Shown here: positions 13,001-28,000 of the stretch, one piece after another | Numbering within the stretch: position 1 is the first letter of the stretch | Layout of the letters: the number at the start of each line of letters is the position of its first letter | NCBI RefSeq assembly: GCF_032854445.1 | Contig: NC_088301.1 | Location: forward strand, 38,863,187 to 38,927,186 | Direction of reading: 5' to 3' | DNA from: Liolophura sinensis | Lineage: Eukaryota; Mollusca; Polyplacophora; Chitonida; Chitonidae | DNA length: 64,000 nucleotides | The notes under the pieces: generated by a model | What the model saw: only the letters and a program-made list of their open reading frames with translations | Database searches by the model: none | Told to the model about the DNA's origin: nothing | Program-made: the position numbers and the translations under genes

Positions 13001-16000
13001 TGCACTTCACAAAAATAATGAACATACATGTGGTAGATATTGTTACATATATCACCATTCATAAGACTTGCCAATTTCTCTCCCCTAGTTTTGCAGCCAC
13101 TTGCCGTGCTGACGAGAGTGGCTATGTTATATCATGTGAATGCCTGCCAGGGTATACAGGACCCTTCTGTGACAGGTGAGCCATTCCTATGAGGTTTTTT
13201 TTTTGGCGGAATTAATTTTTTTTTTTTTGGCGGAATTTTTAGTGTGTTGATTGTAAACCTCTGACTATCTTCATACAATTTTGTATGATGAGTTGATGTT
13301 CTACTTGGAAATCTAATGCCAAGGCTATACACCATCTGGCTGAATTCCATCTTGGCTTGAATGGCATTTATAGTAATGTTAATATCATGAAACTTAAGCT
13401 GCATGTGTTACTGGTCCTAAATCTGATAATACATAAAATCCAGCATGGTAACTTGTAGACCCCCCAGATAAATTGCTGTGACCAGCTGTTTGGTTTCAGT
13501 GCTTTTACAGAGGAAATTAATTATTCTCATAATTTTAATTTGTCTCTCTGGGAACTTGAGTGTTACTTGTGTGTTTTAGCTGCTCTCTTGGGTACTATGG
13601 GGATCCACGAACCCAGGGTAGCCGTTGCCAGCCCTGTGGATGCAGTGGTAACCTTGATCTGACTGTTCGTGGTGCTTGTGATGGACTTACAGGAGCTTGT
13701 CTCATCTGTGGTAATAACACCACAGGAAGCCAGTGCGAGCGCTGTGATGACTGGTGGTTTGGAGATGCCATTGTCAGGAAAGATTGCAGACGTATGTTTT
13801 ATTTTGTCAAAAGTTCTCCACACTGTGCCCTAATTCCTAATCTATTCTCTCGTTTTAAAGAACAACTTAAAATGCAGTTATGCATGTTTTTAATTCGATT
13901 TTATAGGGTAGGCTTAGAAGGCTTTTTTTTTATCAGACTACACAGAGGAATGCGCTCTAAACATCAGAGAAAATCTGAAGAATTAGTGTAGTATATTGAC
14001 TCAAGATTTCATCACAAGAACAAGGAAAGTTTATGAATTTACAGGTATGCAAGTAGAGGAGTCTCAGTGTGAAGACTTTTTTTATCAATGTGTGAACCTC
14101 ACCTTGCTATTCAGTGGAAATACCTTGCATGTTCTGAACTTGGCCATACTACTGACAGTCATGGTTATGAAAATCTTAAAGCATAGGCTTACCATACATC
14201 AACTGATATAACTTGTGCTGTTATATTCTGAGGTTTACACACTTGCATTTCATTGGATAGATCATCCAGTTCATCCAGTACAGGTCAAACTTTCATAGTA
14301 TAATGGGTAATTAATGAGAGAGCTCATGTTTAACTATCTGTTTGTTTCTTGCTAGAATGCACATGTAATCAGTGTGGTTCCCAGTCATGTGACTCCAGCA
14401 ACGGTGTGTGTATTTGCAAGCCAGATGTTATTGGTCCAGATTGTGACAGATGTCCAGTAAGTAAAAAAAAAAAAAAAAACCGCCCATTTTCCAATACCCA
14501 TTCTTCTTCTAGTCAGCATTTTTCGGACAGTGCTAACAGATGCATATAAGAGGTGGAGCTAATCTGTTTGTGCAGTGTCCTCTGGCAGCATCTTAAAGGT
14601 AAACATGTTCTATTTTCAACGGTGACACTTCCTCTTATGATTCTGTGTAAAGGTTTGTGAATCTTGTTGCAGCCTTACTATTATGGGTTTGAGACGTGTC
14701 AAGGCTGTAGGTCATGTGACTGTGGAGCTGCTTCAACAAGCCCTCAGTGTGATAGTCGAACAGGCCAGTGTCAGTGTCAGCCAGGTGTTGTGGGCCGTAA
14801 ATGCGACCAGTGCCAGGAAGGATTTTGGAACTATGGCCCAGGAGGATGTCAAGGTATGACCTTTGTAATATTCTGATATCTGACCATCAGGTACAATATG
14901 ACTGCTGTGATAAACTTCTTTCACTTCTAAAATGTTCCATTCTGATCAGATTTAGATAACTTTCTGTTAGAGATGGTATATTTGTACATTTGAAATCCAT
15001 TTCCTGTCAGGAGCTTGGTTAAAAGGCATTGCTTTCTGTGAACTCTTATGCATGTATCGATTTTGTTTGACTCCAGCTTGCCAGTGTTTTGGTGATGGAG
15101 CAGTCACATGTGATGCTCAGACAGGCCAGTGCCAGTGCTTACCTGGCGTTACTGGGCCAAACTGTGACAGATGTTTGTCACGCTGGGTGCTCATACAAGG
15201 TGTAGGGTGCAGAGGTATGTACATTTTATTCCACAAGTAAAGTAGGTTTTCCAAATAATTTGCATATTATTGTGAAATATGACATTTTTAAAAATATTGT
15301 AAACAAATTCAATTTAGTTTTGAATATTCTTCCTTTACCTACTAAAATGTGTTAAATGTTTTTATTTATCTCTTGCTTAAGCGAAAGGAGTTTCATTGAT
15401 TCTGATTTGGCACAGATTTCGATGTAATAACTGTTAATATTGCTAAATTGTTTGTTTTTTGTGTTTGTGGCCCCTCTGACCAGGTTTCAAACTCAGTTTG
15501 CTTCATGCCTAAGTTTTATATTTTACCATGATATATGAATTCTTCTGCTTTTTTTTTTGCCTGTTTCAGAATGTGACAGCTGTGTGCACCTGCTATTGGA
15601 TGACATGATGGTTTTGGAACGTCAGCTGGCTGATGCTGAACGGGAACTTAGCAATATCACTATCAGTTACTTGGCATACAGGAGACTTTCCCAGATCAAT
15701 GATACTGTGCTTGAATTGCGGGTACGAAGTATTGTACATGTAGCTGAATTTTGGAAGGTCTAAGATGTGTACATACATGTATACTCTAAATTTTATAAAA
15801 TTTTACCTATTACTAAGTTGCTTATTTTGACTGGTTTTGAAAGTTCTATTGATCTTAGAAAGATATTTTGAGGTTTCTGTAAAAAATGTAAATTTCAGTT
15901 CAAAAAGTAACATGTCATGAGATCTACTTGCCTTTTTTAAGTGCACTTTTTGGATTGTGAAAATTTCCATGTCATTTTCAGTTGTTGCCTGTAAGAGCAA

Positions 16001-19000
16001 TATTAGTGATATTTCACTTCTGCGACAATTAAGGCAATTTATTATAGATTTCGAATGTATGTAAGGTTATTGAATGGTTTTATTAGTGTCCCACTAGTTC
16101 TGTGCTCATGATCACATGATGGGCCTCCACCCATTAAAGCTCTGTGCTAGTACATGTGTATTACATTGCTCTCAGACTGTGCATTCAGGTCAGGTAGAGC
16201 AGAAAAGTTCTTGTTTTGGGCTGGGAAAGGATTTTCTGGACAAGCTAGTTCCCATTTTAAGGGGCAGTTATGTTAAGTCTATGTTCATTTTCAAAAGTGT
16301 GTCCACTTGCTAGAATACCTTCCCAAGTGCATTTCTGATTTAATTGCAATGCATTGCGCCCTAAGAAAGAATGGATAGGTAGGTGAAAAAGAAGTATGAT
16401 TAATTATAGTTGTGTACAACCCCTGCAAGATTTACCTTTGTTGTTTTGTAGGTCAAGGTGAATATCTTATTGCAGCAGGTGACTGATATCCAGGTACAGC
16501 CTCTGCTAGAGAGACTCATGGATTTGGAAAGTCGAGCAAAAGGTGTTCAGTCAAGGGTATGTTGGAGACATCTTCAATTCTTCCCTTTGAAGAATTGTGT
16601 GTAAATATTTTTCATTCTGTAATGTAGGTGCCTTGAACTTTTATGACTGAAGATATTATTTTATCATTTTAGTGGCATTTATTGTTGCCTGACCATATTG
16701 GATGTTATTTTTTTTACTGTGCTATGTATTGCGCATAAAAGAGATTCTTGTTGCATAGTGAAAAATGCAGAATTGTAGAAAGCTGTGCATTTTCAGTGTA
16801 CAATGTTACAGTATAAACAAGTTAAATTATAAATCCTGCGATGGAAAGAAATCAATCTATTGCTCTCATCCAGTATACTGTCAGATCTGCCTCCTTGTAC
16901 GATTTTGGCTTATTTTGTATGAAAAACGTAAAATATACAACCGTACGTGAAAGAAGCATAAAATACGCTTAGACACCGTACACGGAAAAAAAATAAAATC
17001 CAAAGACCAATTTGGTTTTTCGTTGTTAGTGTCAGGTCCACTATTTTAATATTCATGTTACAGCGAAGATTTAGTAGGATACCCCCAACTTGCGAATTAA
17101 TACAGCTTAAATGTAGCGCAGGAAGGTTTCCGAATGGTGACCCTTTTATCCCGTCCTTTTATGTCAGCCCCTTATTGTTGAGCCTACTATTCTTATCAGA
17201 ACGGCTGCCGATTAAATGCCTGGCGATGGTGTGTATGAAGAAAGCAGATGTAAAAGCACAAAGTCACTTACAGTGAGAAATTCTTGAACAAGTGCCACTT
17301 TATTCTCAGAATTACAGCGTCACAACTTTTATTTGAAGTGATTTTTAAGAAGGGTTATCTGTCGCATTGTCCTGATTTTGTACTCATAAAATTTGTTTTG
17401 TATAAGTAAACATGAGTGTTTGTACACACTACATTCACTAGTGGTAGGCACGTCTGTACTGTACTCACCGTTCTGTCATGGAATTGGAGGGATTTCTATG
17501 CTCACTTCAAAATTTTAGGAATATTTGGTTTGTATGCATTAGCTCTCAACTCAAGTGACAAAAATGTTTTGTACTTACCTACAGGTGGAGCGCACCTTGG
17601 ATGAATCTAGCGTTGTTGAAGTGGATGTCCAGAATACAAGACTGGATGGCCTAGAAGTAGAGCAGATCATTCGTGAAGGAAACAGAACAGCTTATGATGC
17701 TGTACAATCCATCATCAACATCCTCCTCAGCATACAACAGAACATTCAGGGCACAAACATTGAGATCTATATTCGACGCGCACGTCTTATCCTGGACGCT
17801 ATCGAAAACAAGGATTTCTCTGCCCAAAATACTACATCCGTTCTCGAACTGGAGGAAGCTCTGGAAGGTCAGTGTGTATTTTATAGACTCCTGCCTGAAT
17901 TAATTTGTTTTCTTTAATTCTGTTACTGTGTTGCCCAGTATTTGTTGTTGTGTTTAAAGAATGGCAAACAGGTGCTACAGTAGATACTTAAGATATTGGT
18001 TCAGTACTATCTACATATATCCCACACAGATTTGAATGCTCGAATATGCTGTCTTCTTTGTACAGTCATGTATCTGTCATGTTTATCTTGTCAATATTCC
18101 TATGTTTTCACCAGCGTTAGAAAGGGCAAAAGCAATTAAACTTCAGGCAGATCAAGTGTTCAATCGCACAATTATCATTCATGATGACATCGGTGATGTG
18201 GTTGAACGGCTGTATGACCTCCAGAACAACAGTCGCTTCAGCCAGACAGACTCTCAGGAGGCCATTGACATCATTGGACGCTTTGTTCGCCCATTCAGGA
18301 TAGTGGTAGGTTGATTTTGTTTTCAGATAGATGAAATTTAATTTAGAGGTGTCCAGTTTGTAAAAATGTCATCTTGTACAATAGTGTGAATTAATTACTC
18401 TTTTGCAGGATGCATCGATCTCTTACCTGCAGCAGATTCTTTGGTTTTGATTCTTTAATATTCATTTTTAAAATTTGCTTTTCTTCCATTGATAGAATTC
18501 ACTGCCATTGTGTAAGATAAAAATTTCTGAGTATGGCATTAAGCAACAATCAGGTACATAAATAAATCTAATTTGGTTGATGGTGATTATCCATCATTTT
18601 GGTTTAACAAGGTCTTACATTTGGACATCCTGGTTGCAAATGTGTATGGGTTTCACCACGAGCAAATCTCACAACAGACATGCTGAAGGGCTTTAATTAT
18701 GATAAAAAATTAATACTGTATTGGATTTTAACACAGACATGGCCAACAGTTTGTATGTATCAACTTTGACTGTTTTCAGAGAATCATAGAGGACATTCGC
18801 CTGTACATTGAGGATTCTCAAAGTCTACTGGAGATGTCCCGTGAATCTATATCAGAGTCCAGACTAGCCATAGAAGACAGTGATGCGGCATATTTGGTGA
18901 GCACAGTTAGTGTGCAAGTGGCTGGTGTTCTATTCAGTATCAAGTCTCACAGTCAGATACCATTGAATATCAGTCATAGTTTATGAAGCTTATAATAACT

Positions 19001-22000
19001 AATGTGACAAAAGTGAGCAATAAGTAGTAGGTGCTTTGCCTTTGTAGTATCTCCTTAACTAATGAACAGAACAGGTATTTCTTGAAGCTAAAAAATTACA
19101 CAGGCTTTCAGAATTGGTTGACTTTTGGAAGTCACATATTTCTTTTAGCTTAAACAGTTTTCTTGTTACCACCATATAACCATTATTGGTGTAGAATTTA
19201 AATTAGTATTGCTTTAGGATGGGCTGGCAATTGCATTGCCGTCCAACATATGTTTTGAAATACCGAGTCTATACTTTATGAATCTTGGGAAATGGGAAAT
19301 CTCTCTCCCCGGCCAGGGCTAGGACTAGGATTATTAAACACAGCTTTACTGTTACTTTGTAAGGAACTGGAACGTGAATCGTCCCGCCTAGATGTGGCCA
19401 TCACTCAGCTGAAGAGAGTCGTGGATGTCCTTAGGACACAACTGGACGATTTAGAGCCATTGGTCAATGCTTCTCGTCAGCATGCTGATAGCTTGGAAGG
19501 TCAAGCACAGTTTTTGTCAAGGTCAGTAAGTCAAAGAAAGATGAAAAAAGCATGCATTATTGTGAACTACTTGAAATAAATTACATGTGTGCACTGATGG
19601 CTGAAATTCATCTGCATTATTTCCGCTCAGATTTTGGTGTGAATGTATTTAATAATATAATTGTTCTATTGTGTGCCAGGATGTATTCTGTTATCTATAT
19701 GTTTTTGTTCTATTTTTTTTTTTTTTGTGTTGTAGTATATTTGTGGACACCAGAGTGGCATCAGAACTAGCAGTTAAAGCTGCTCGAGCATACTCTGACA
19801 TTGTCGCTGCCATTGAAAGCGCTTTGGTAGCTGCTAAACAAGCTCTTAGGTTGGCCGAGGATGCTCTGAACAAGGTATATATTAACAGTGTGTTATGTGT
19901 CTTATGTATAGACATCCTATGTATATAAGTGCTGGCTTACTCTCTGGCCGTACGTGGGAAGGTCTGCAACAACCTGCAGATTGTCGTGGGTTTCCCCCAG
20001 GCTCTGCCAAGTTTCCACCCACCATAATGCTGGGCGCTGTCGTATAAGTGAAATATTCTTGAGTACGGCGTAAAACGCCAGTCAGATAAATAAAATAAAT
20101 ATATATATAAGCATTTCCTAGTGGTAACATTGGATGGTGTCAAGTGTGAACAATTTGAGAGGATGTTTGTGATTGCTTTTTGCTGAGCCCTGTGATTTGA
20201 GATTGATGCTGTTGACCATTTTAAATTTCATTTATGTGTTTACCTGTGCATTCTCTTCTGATATTTTGACTGCAAGTCAAGAAACTATTCTCAGACTTGT
20301 CCAGTGCCGTGCCATTGGTGAGAGAATTTGTAGTGTTGATTTTTGCAGAGCTCTGTGATCCGATATGACTGGCATCGGATAATACCTTGTAGATGGTAAC
20401 CCTTGATTTTTCCTTCAGACATGCTCCTTGACAGCGAACTAGCTACTAAGCTTTTTTATTTCAGCTGTTATGTTAAAAAGTCTAATGATGGTAAATGCTT
20501 TACCATGAATGCTCAATTCCACCTCACAAAACTGCTTTCTGCAGTAATTTGGGGACTTTCACCTTTTACATAAACTGCATAATTATTTCAAAGACACTAT
20601 CAGGGTGGGGTGCCGCACTTGCAATTTGGGATTAGTTTATATATTCATTGCTTTGTCGTTTTTTGTGTTGGCCTTGCTGTACTTGACTGATCATTGACCA
20701 ACATTTATTTTGTAGTCTGAAGGAGTCGGTGATAATTCTAGAGATTCACGAGAGAGAAGTGAGCAGCTGTTGAGATTGGCTCAGAAAGCTTTTGATTCTA
20801 CAAGCACAGGTGAGTAGAAATTTCGACAGAGCAGTTCGGTGACTGTAAAAATGGGAAGAAAGAAATTTTTGAATTTGAAGTTTTTTTCCAGAGATTTTGA
20901 CAAAATTATTCTTACAATATGCAAGAACCAAGGCTGCCACCACATGTTTACCGATGAAAGAACATAAATCTCTGAAATAGGTGAATGAACCTTGAAATGT
21001 TTCGAATTTGAATTTTCTTTGTACATTTTTTTGTATATGTATAAGTGTGTTCAAATCTTATAAATGTCAATGATATGTATGTCCTTGCCATATTAGGTAC
21101 ATATACTCGTAAAACAACTGGCATACTTATTGTTTTCAGAGCTGAAGCTACGACTGGTGGCAGCTATACAGAGGACAGATCGTGTTCGTGACATGAACCA
21201 AGAGGCCGAGGAAAAGCTGGAAGATGTAGAAGTGGATGTTAGAAACCTTCCAACACGTTAGTCAAAGGCCTCCTTGCAACTTCTCAACATTGTTCAAAAA
21301 GATCTTTACTCCAAAGCGTTTTTGTTAAACTCTACAGATTGTAACTGTCCTCAACAGAATAGTTTGCCACATTTCAAGGATATTAAAAAAATGTTTGTTT
21401 AATCCATATTGAAATATTGTCAGTTTTTAAGGTTTCTTGGAGATGCATCAGCTGACAGAGTTGTAGTGATTTTGTTTTTCAGTAAATAGATTTTTAGAAG
21501 AGCTATTTACAATACATCAAATTTAACAATTTCTAGAATTTGGCAACCGTGCCCAGGATGCTGCCATGAAAGCCATGGATGCCCAACAAAGGGCAGAGGA
21601 AGCTCGCCTTCGTGTGCAAGGCATTCTTGATCAGCTGCCCGAGGATCGCAGAAAAATAGAACAAATTCCATTGGATGTCGTTAACGCCAATCGCCTTGTG
21701 GCAAGGGCAAGAACCCAGGGTAAGAATAACACTCACTGGGTTAGTGTATCTTTAGAAAACTGTAATAAGTATTGAGATGGTCTCCCTTTGTTCAAGTCTA
21801 TTAAGCCAGTACAAAATCAGAACGTGTAAAGATGAAGATGACAGAATCTTTTTACCTCAGAATACAGAATTACCCTAATTTGTCAACCTTTTTGCTTTTT
21901 AAAAAAGCAACATTCAGTGCAATTTATGCACATTTTTAATTTGATTTTGGAGACAAAACAATATTAATTGGGTTGGCCTGTTTCAGAACGTCACAAAATG

Positions 22001-25000
22001 TAAGTTATCAGCCTACACAAAATAATGTCCTGAATAAACACAAAATAGTGGCTTGAATAAAACACCTTGCAAACATGTGAAAAGGTTGAAGAATTACAGT
22101 ATACAAGTAAAATGTCAAGAACTGTGTAGATAGCTAAGGGGAGTTAGGGGAATGTGTGTTATATTTGATGTAATGTGTTTGTTGACAGTGGACTCGGTAC
22201 AACAGATGCTTCCTGATGCTGTGGAATTGCTGGGAATCCTGGCAGCAAAGAAGAGGAGGATTGAGAATCTGAACACCACAGTTGTCGCTAATCTGACTTT
22301 GCTTAGAGAGAGGATAGCGCTTGCAAGAGATGAGTCTAATAGAGTGAGTTCAATTTACATCTCTCTATACAGATTTCTCGTGACATTTATACAGAAGGCT
22401 TCGTTTCTAATGCTTTCCAGATGTGCACATTGTGAAGCTTCACTACCATGCAAAAGCCTTCTGATGTTTGCATGAGCCTACCTTGACACTGGGTGTGTGC
22501 AACTTAGGCAAATACATGGTTACCGGATGTGAAAGTTGAGAGAACGAGATCTTGAAACTGACCCTCTCTAAATGAGTTTGAACTCTCTTAATTGCATGTC
22601 TTTTTCATAGTTAAAGTAGGGACTGTTCTCACTTTCTGTTGTGTTCTTTTTAGATCCGCCTTGGAGTACAGTTCCTTGGCAACACTTCCATCCAGTTGAG
22701 AAACCCACCTAACATTGAGCAGACTGGTTCCTACAGTAAGCTCTCCATCTACCTCAATACCACAAACCCCAATGGACTCCTCATGTACATTGGCAGTGAT
22801 CAGGACCCTGGCAGACAAAAACCGGTAAGGGCAAACAGCAACAAGGATACATAACAACCCATGTTAACTAATACTGTTTAAGGTACTTAGAAAATGAGTG
22901 TATTTTCCAATTCAGACACTATGTATATACATTGTATATCTCTAGATGTACAAAACAAAACTTGATATTAAAACAGGAAATCTCTGAACCTGACAGAGGG
23001 AATCTACGAACTTCACTTTGTTGAATTTGTATCAGAAGAATCAGAATAAAATACATGAGTCTTTATGGGTTTTGTCCTTGATAAACAGAAAGACTATTTG
23101 TCACTGGAGTTGGTGAATGGCAAGGTGGTATTCCGGTTTGACCTTGGCTCAGGCCCAGCAGTCATCACAAACGACATGAATGTGGCCACAGGCAAATGGT
23201 ACAAGATTGAGGCAGAAAGGTTAGCACTATCATTACAGATCTAGATCGTTACTGAAGTCCCAGCATTTTCATAAAATATCTTATTTAATGACCTTCTAAA
23301 TGTAGAAGTAATAAGTATGGTATAATAGTTATTTAATGTGCAATATTTCTGGGAATTATTATTTAAGAAAACATGATTTTATTCCACTCATATACTTGTA
23401 AGAGCTGTATACAGCATTAAATTGTTTAGATTAGCCATACTTGTTTTCAGGATTTAATGATTGAAAAGTCCATGATACATTGTGCAAAATTTTCTAAAAC
23501 CGTACTGTAGAATTGGCAAAGCTGGCATTCTGACGGTGACGTTGGAGAAAAGTCCAAATGATTTTGAGCGGAACACTGTGTCTGGAAATTCCCAGGGACC
23601 CTATACAGTTCTAGAACTCAACCGACAAGCGACCCAGTTCTTTGTGGGAGGAGTTCCCCAAGGCTTTAATGTAAGTCCTAATGTTTGTCTATATGAAGAT
23701 TTATACTGAATTCTGCAGCAGTAGATGATTCCTACAGGTGCCTCTAAATAACCAAGAACTTGGCTAAGTGGACTGGGTGCTTGTGTGGACAAACAAAGTG
23801 CAATCTCAATCATTTGAGGGAAATTTGTTGATTTATTCTTGGGGTTTTGTTGACAGTACATGTAAGTGGTCGATGATGTTTGTATGGCTGTTTGCAAACT
23901 GTCTAATGTTTATTGAAGACTACTGTGTTGTGCATATCTGTATGTCACGATTGAGAATTTTGTCAGAATCTTTGCCAAAGATCAGAGCCTTAGCCAGGGC
24001 AGTTGACCCATAAAACTGTCTGTACAAGTGGAAAAATTCTTGGGTAATTAGTTAATCAACAGACATAAAATACTTTTATAATAAAACTTTGCAATCATCA
24101 CAAAATGTATTTAAAGGATCATGCCATGCCCCATGTGTCATCATCAGTTTTGTAGATCCCTGGTGTTTTTTTCAATCAGTGATTGTATTCCAAATTTGTA
24201 AATTGGAATTTGGAATTTCATAATAATTTACAATATTATTTCAGTTACCAGCAGGCATGACAGAAATACCCTACACTGGTTCGATGGAGGAATTAGTGTT
24301 CGATGGGATATTTTCAGGATTGTGGAATTTTGAAGCAGGCGAGAATAACTATGCTGGTTCCATTGAAAGGTAAACTGTTACCTGTAAATGTACTCAAAAT
24401 AAGCCAAAGCATTATTTCTGTTTACTGTTAACACGTGACTAGTCAGCATCCTATTATAAAGGTGTATAGGGCTTTCACTCCAAGCTGTAAAACCAAACTA
24501 AAAGATGTCCTTCCTATAGCTGAATTGAAATTTCAAATGTTAATTTGATATAATTTACTAATTATTTACTGCAGTGACTTCAGATGTTCTGAAGTGTTGG
24601 CGCCAAGAATTAAGTTGTGCCAAATATCATTTGTAAGCTGATTATTTGCCACTTTCACAAATCTTCATAAATTTAGTTTATCATGATTTCCTTTTGGAAA
24701 GGACAGAGAGAAAAACTTCAAGAATATGAATTTGAACAGTTTTGCTAGTCATTGTAAAATAAATCTAACCTAGTAAAAGATTAGTGTCTCTCTCTGCTTT
24801 AATCACTCATACTGTACCCTGTTTGCCATGGATTTTTGCAGAGATACATTCCGCGTTCTGGTACGTCCTGATGGTTTCCGTTTCAATGGTGATGGCTACG
24901 CTGTGGTTGATCGAGGAACATGGCGTCCAAATCAACGCACAGACATTGTTATGAAGTTTAAGACTCTGGCCACTGATGGTCTCATGCTGTTTATGTCAAA

Positions 25001-28000
25001 GGAGAGAGACTTCTTATCCATTGAGATGGTAGATGGAAAGCTGTTGTTCCAGTATGATCTAGGAAGTGGTAGGATAAAACTTCAATCAATGGACAGGTAC
25101 AATGACGATATGTGGCACAGTCTACAGGCAAGTCGACGGAACCGAGAAGGGGCTTTCTTTGTTGACAACAATAAGGGTAAGAAAACTGCACCATGTTAGC
25201 GCATGGTGAAAAAGCTTCACATTTCTGGAAAAACACTTATTTTTATTAAGTTTCTTCAAAAGTGATACATTTATTATTCATATCTGAATTTCAGTAAGCC
25301 TGTAGCTTGATATATGAGACCTAAAAGTGTCCGGGACAATTAGTTGCTGATTCTGAGAGTTCTGTTGACCTTTATACAGGTTTTTCAACAGTTTTTTTTT
25401 TGTTTTTTTTTTTTGTAACTTTAATTATACTAAAGAAAAAATGTAAGTTCCAGCACCAAAAGTAATATTTTTTATGACATTTTTGCCCTCTAAAAGTGGA
25501 CTTTTTGGTTGATATCGTGAAGTTTGTGTGGAGCTAAGAGTTGGCATTAAACTTTCTGTCCCTTTTCAGTTGCTGAGGGTGACTCCCCAGGTACACTGTC
25601 TAAGCTATCCATATCAGATGAGATTTTCATTGGGGGTTATGACCAACCTCTTGTTCCCAAAGAGTAAGTAACTATTTAATTATTGCTTTTAATTATTTAC
25701 AGTTTTTAAAAATCATGATGGATATAAAGATTCTCAGAATATTGTCCATGTGGACCAGTACAAAACTGAACAGGTCATACACTCTTCTAAAGCATTAGCT
25801 TCCGTTGCAACGTTTGAAGAGTTGTTGGAGTGGGGTGCTGTATGCAGGATGCATATTAAGATGCACACATGGCTTACAGGAGTGTCTTGAAATTTTGACA
25901 TTGTTTAGATAAAAAGGGAATTTCACCTTCAATATGAAGGTTTTGAAGTAGGACAACCCACTCAATTTTATGTCCTGTTTTGGGTCAAAAACACTAAACT
26001 TCTATGTCCAAAACAGAAAACAGAAATGTGTATTAAAGAAAAAAAATGTTGCAGATCAAATGATACATTCAAATTATCTTCCAATTTTTCTAAACTCTCT
26101 ATTTCATAGCGCCATAAAAGTAAACGAAATTCCTGAGAGTTGTGGTGTAAAAACAAAACACATCTTGATACCAATGGCGAGGTGGTATCCATGGTTTTAT
26201 GGTGAGAAACACACACCCGTTGAAATTGCTGGATATTTGGTCATTGCAGCATTTTTCTGTTTGATTGACGAAAATAAGCATTCCTGGGTGTGTGTTTTGT
26301 GTAAGCACTGTAAGATCCCTCCAGTTTTGCCACTTTGAGCATTAAGATATAATTGTCTTGGAATTGGTGACTTGATATTCAATTTATTGTCTGTGCACAT
26401 TTCAGTTCAGAACCCAGGTAATGTAGCCACTCCTGCAGCTTTTGTTCTCACCACCATCTTTCATGTTCGTGCACAGTCTTACCACGATGCACTTGTTGTT
26501 ATAGCGTATTCAGGTTTATTTATACTTTGAGCCTAGACTGAGTCTTACTTATATCTAAAACAGGAATTATAAGAGCTTTTCACAACATGGAGTCAAGAAA
26601 TACATGTTACTTCATCATCAGGGTTCATTTGTTGGGACTGGCCTTTGTGTAAATATTTATACCACTATTAAAACAGCCAGTTTACATCAGAGTCTAGAGT
26701 GTCATGAACCAGACGTACTTGTATTGAAGAGTCTTGTATTGTACTTGTATTGTACTTGTATAGACAGTTTCAAGGTATTGACAAAATTTTGGTGAAGGCT
26801 TCATTGTGATATGTGTGAAGAAGGAGTGAGTGACTTAAGATGCTCAATGAATTAGATTGTTTCTTCCATATTGCATACATGTAAACAATAAATTGCTAAG
26901 TCCTCATCTGTAACTATACAATCTTGTGCATACTTCCTCAATTTATCCAGAGTACTGAGTGACTAGTAGAATTTTACACTGTCATCGCTTTCTGTCTAAA
27001 TCTGTATCTATCAAGTTCATCACATCTGCCTTCAGCTTGTAGTATTTGGATGTGGGGTTTATTAGATCACAAGCTTAAGTCGCCCAGGACAAAATGCCTT
27101 TGTTAGTTGTATTAGTTACCCAGAGCCACAGGTACCAATGCTTCGCTATGAAGAATTGTTTCCCTTAGACGAAAAAACAAAGAAGTTGTTCACACACTCT
27201 GTCATTCAAGGTATCCATAAGTAATTTTCAGGTTGTTTTTGTTCTTAACCTCACAAGTCCTCTCAAGGCTGCACATCTTTGTGTTACACCTAACAATGTG
27301 TTTAAATATTTTTACCTTGGGTAAAAGGTTTCATTGTGGTATGTTATGTTTGTGAAAGGGGATGTTTGGTTTTGACAAGGGATTTTTGTGTTCATTGTTT
27401 CAGGTTTGGGTTACATGTTTATTAACATATTTCCTGGGGAGATACATGTATGAATTTAGGGATTTGTTTTGCATGTATTGTTAAAAAATATGCAGACTTC
27501 TCTGTCTACCAAATACTTGTACATTAGCAACAGGTCAAAGGAGAAACACCATCTTATGGTGGAGTAGTCTGCATCCCATTTTCATGGCAGTATTATAACA
27601 AATCTTGGTCAGAATCATAATTTTTGTGTTTTTTTACAACAAAATAAAAAAAAGTTTCATATTGAAGCCTGTGACCCCCCCCCCCCCCAAAAAAAAAACC
27701 CCAAACAGATGGAGATGTCTTTAATAATAAGATTTGTGAAAAAATTTGGTGAAAAGTTAACATACACATTTTGTACAGTGTCTATGCTTGTGTGTTACTT
27801 TCAGCGATGTAACAACCACAGGGTTTGAAGGCTGTATTAAAGGTGTCCAATTAAATCAGTTTGTCCTCAATCTGGTTGAGAACAGTATCCGATCAAAGGG
27901 TGTTACAGAGGGATGTCCAGATCAGGTAAATGATCCATTCTGTTGACTTTAATGACATCTGAGGATCAGATATGTCATTGCTCTAACCTGGAGTGTTTGT

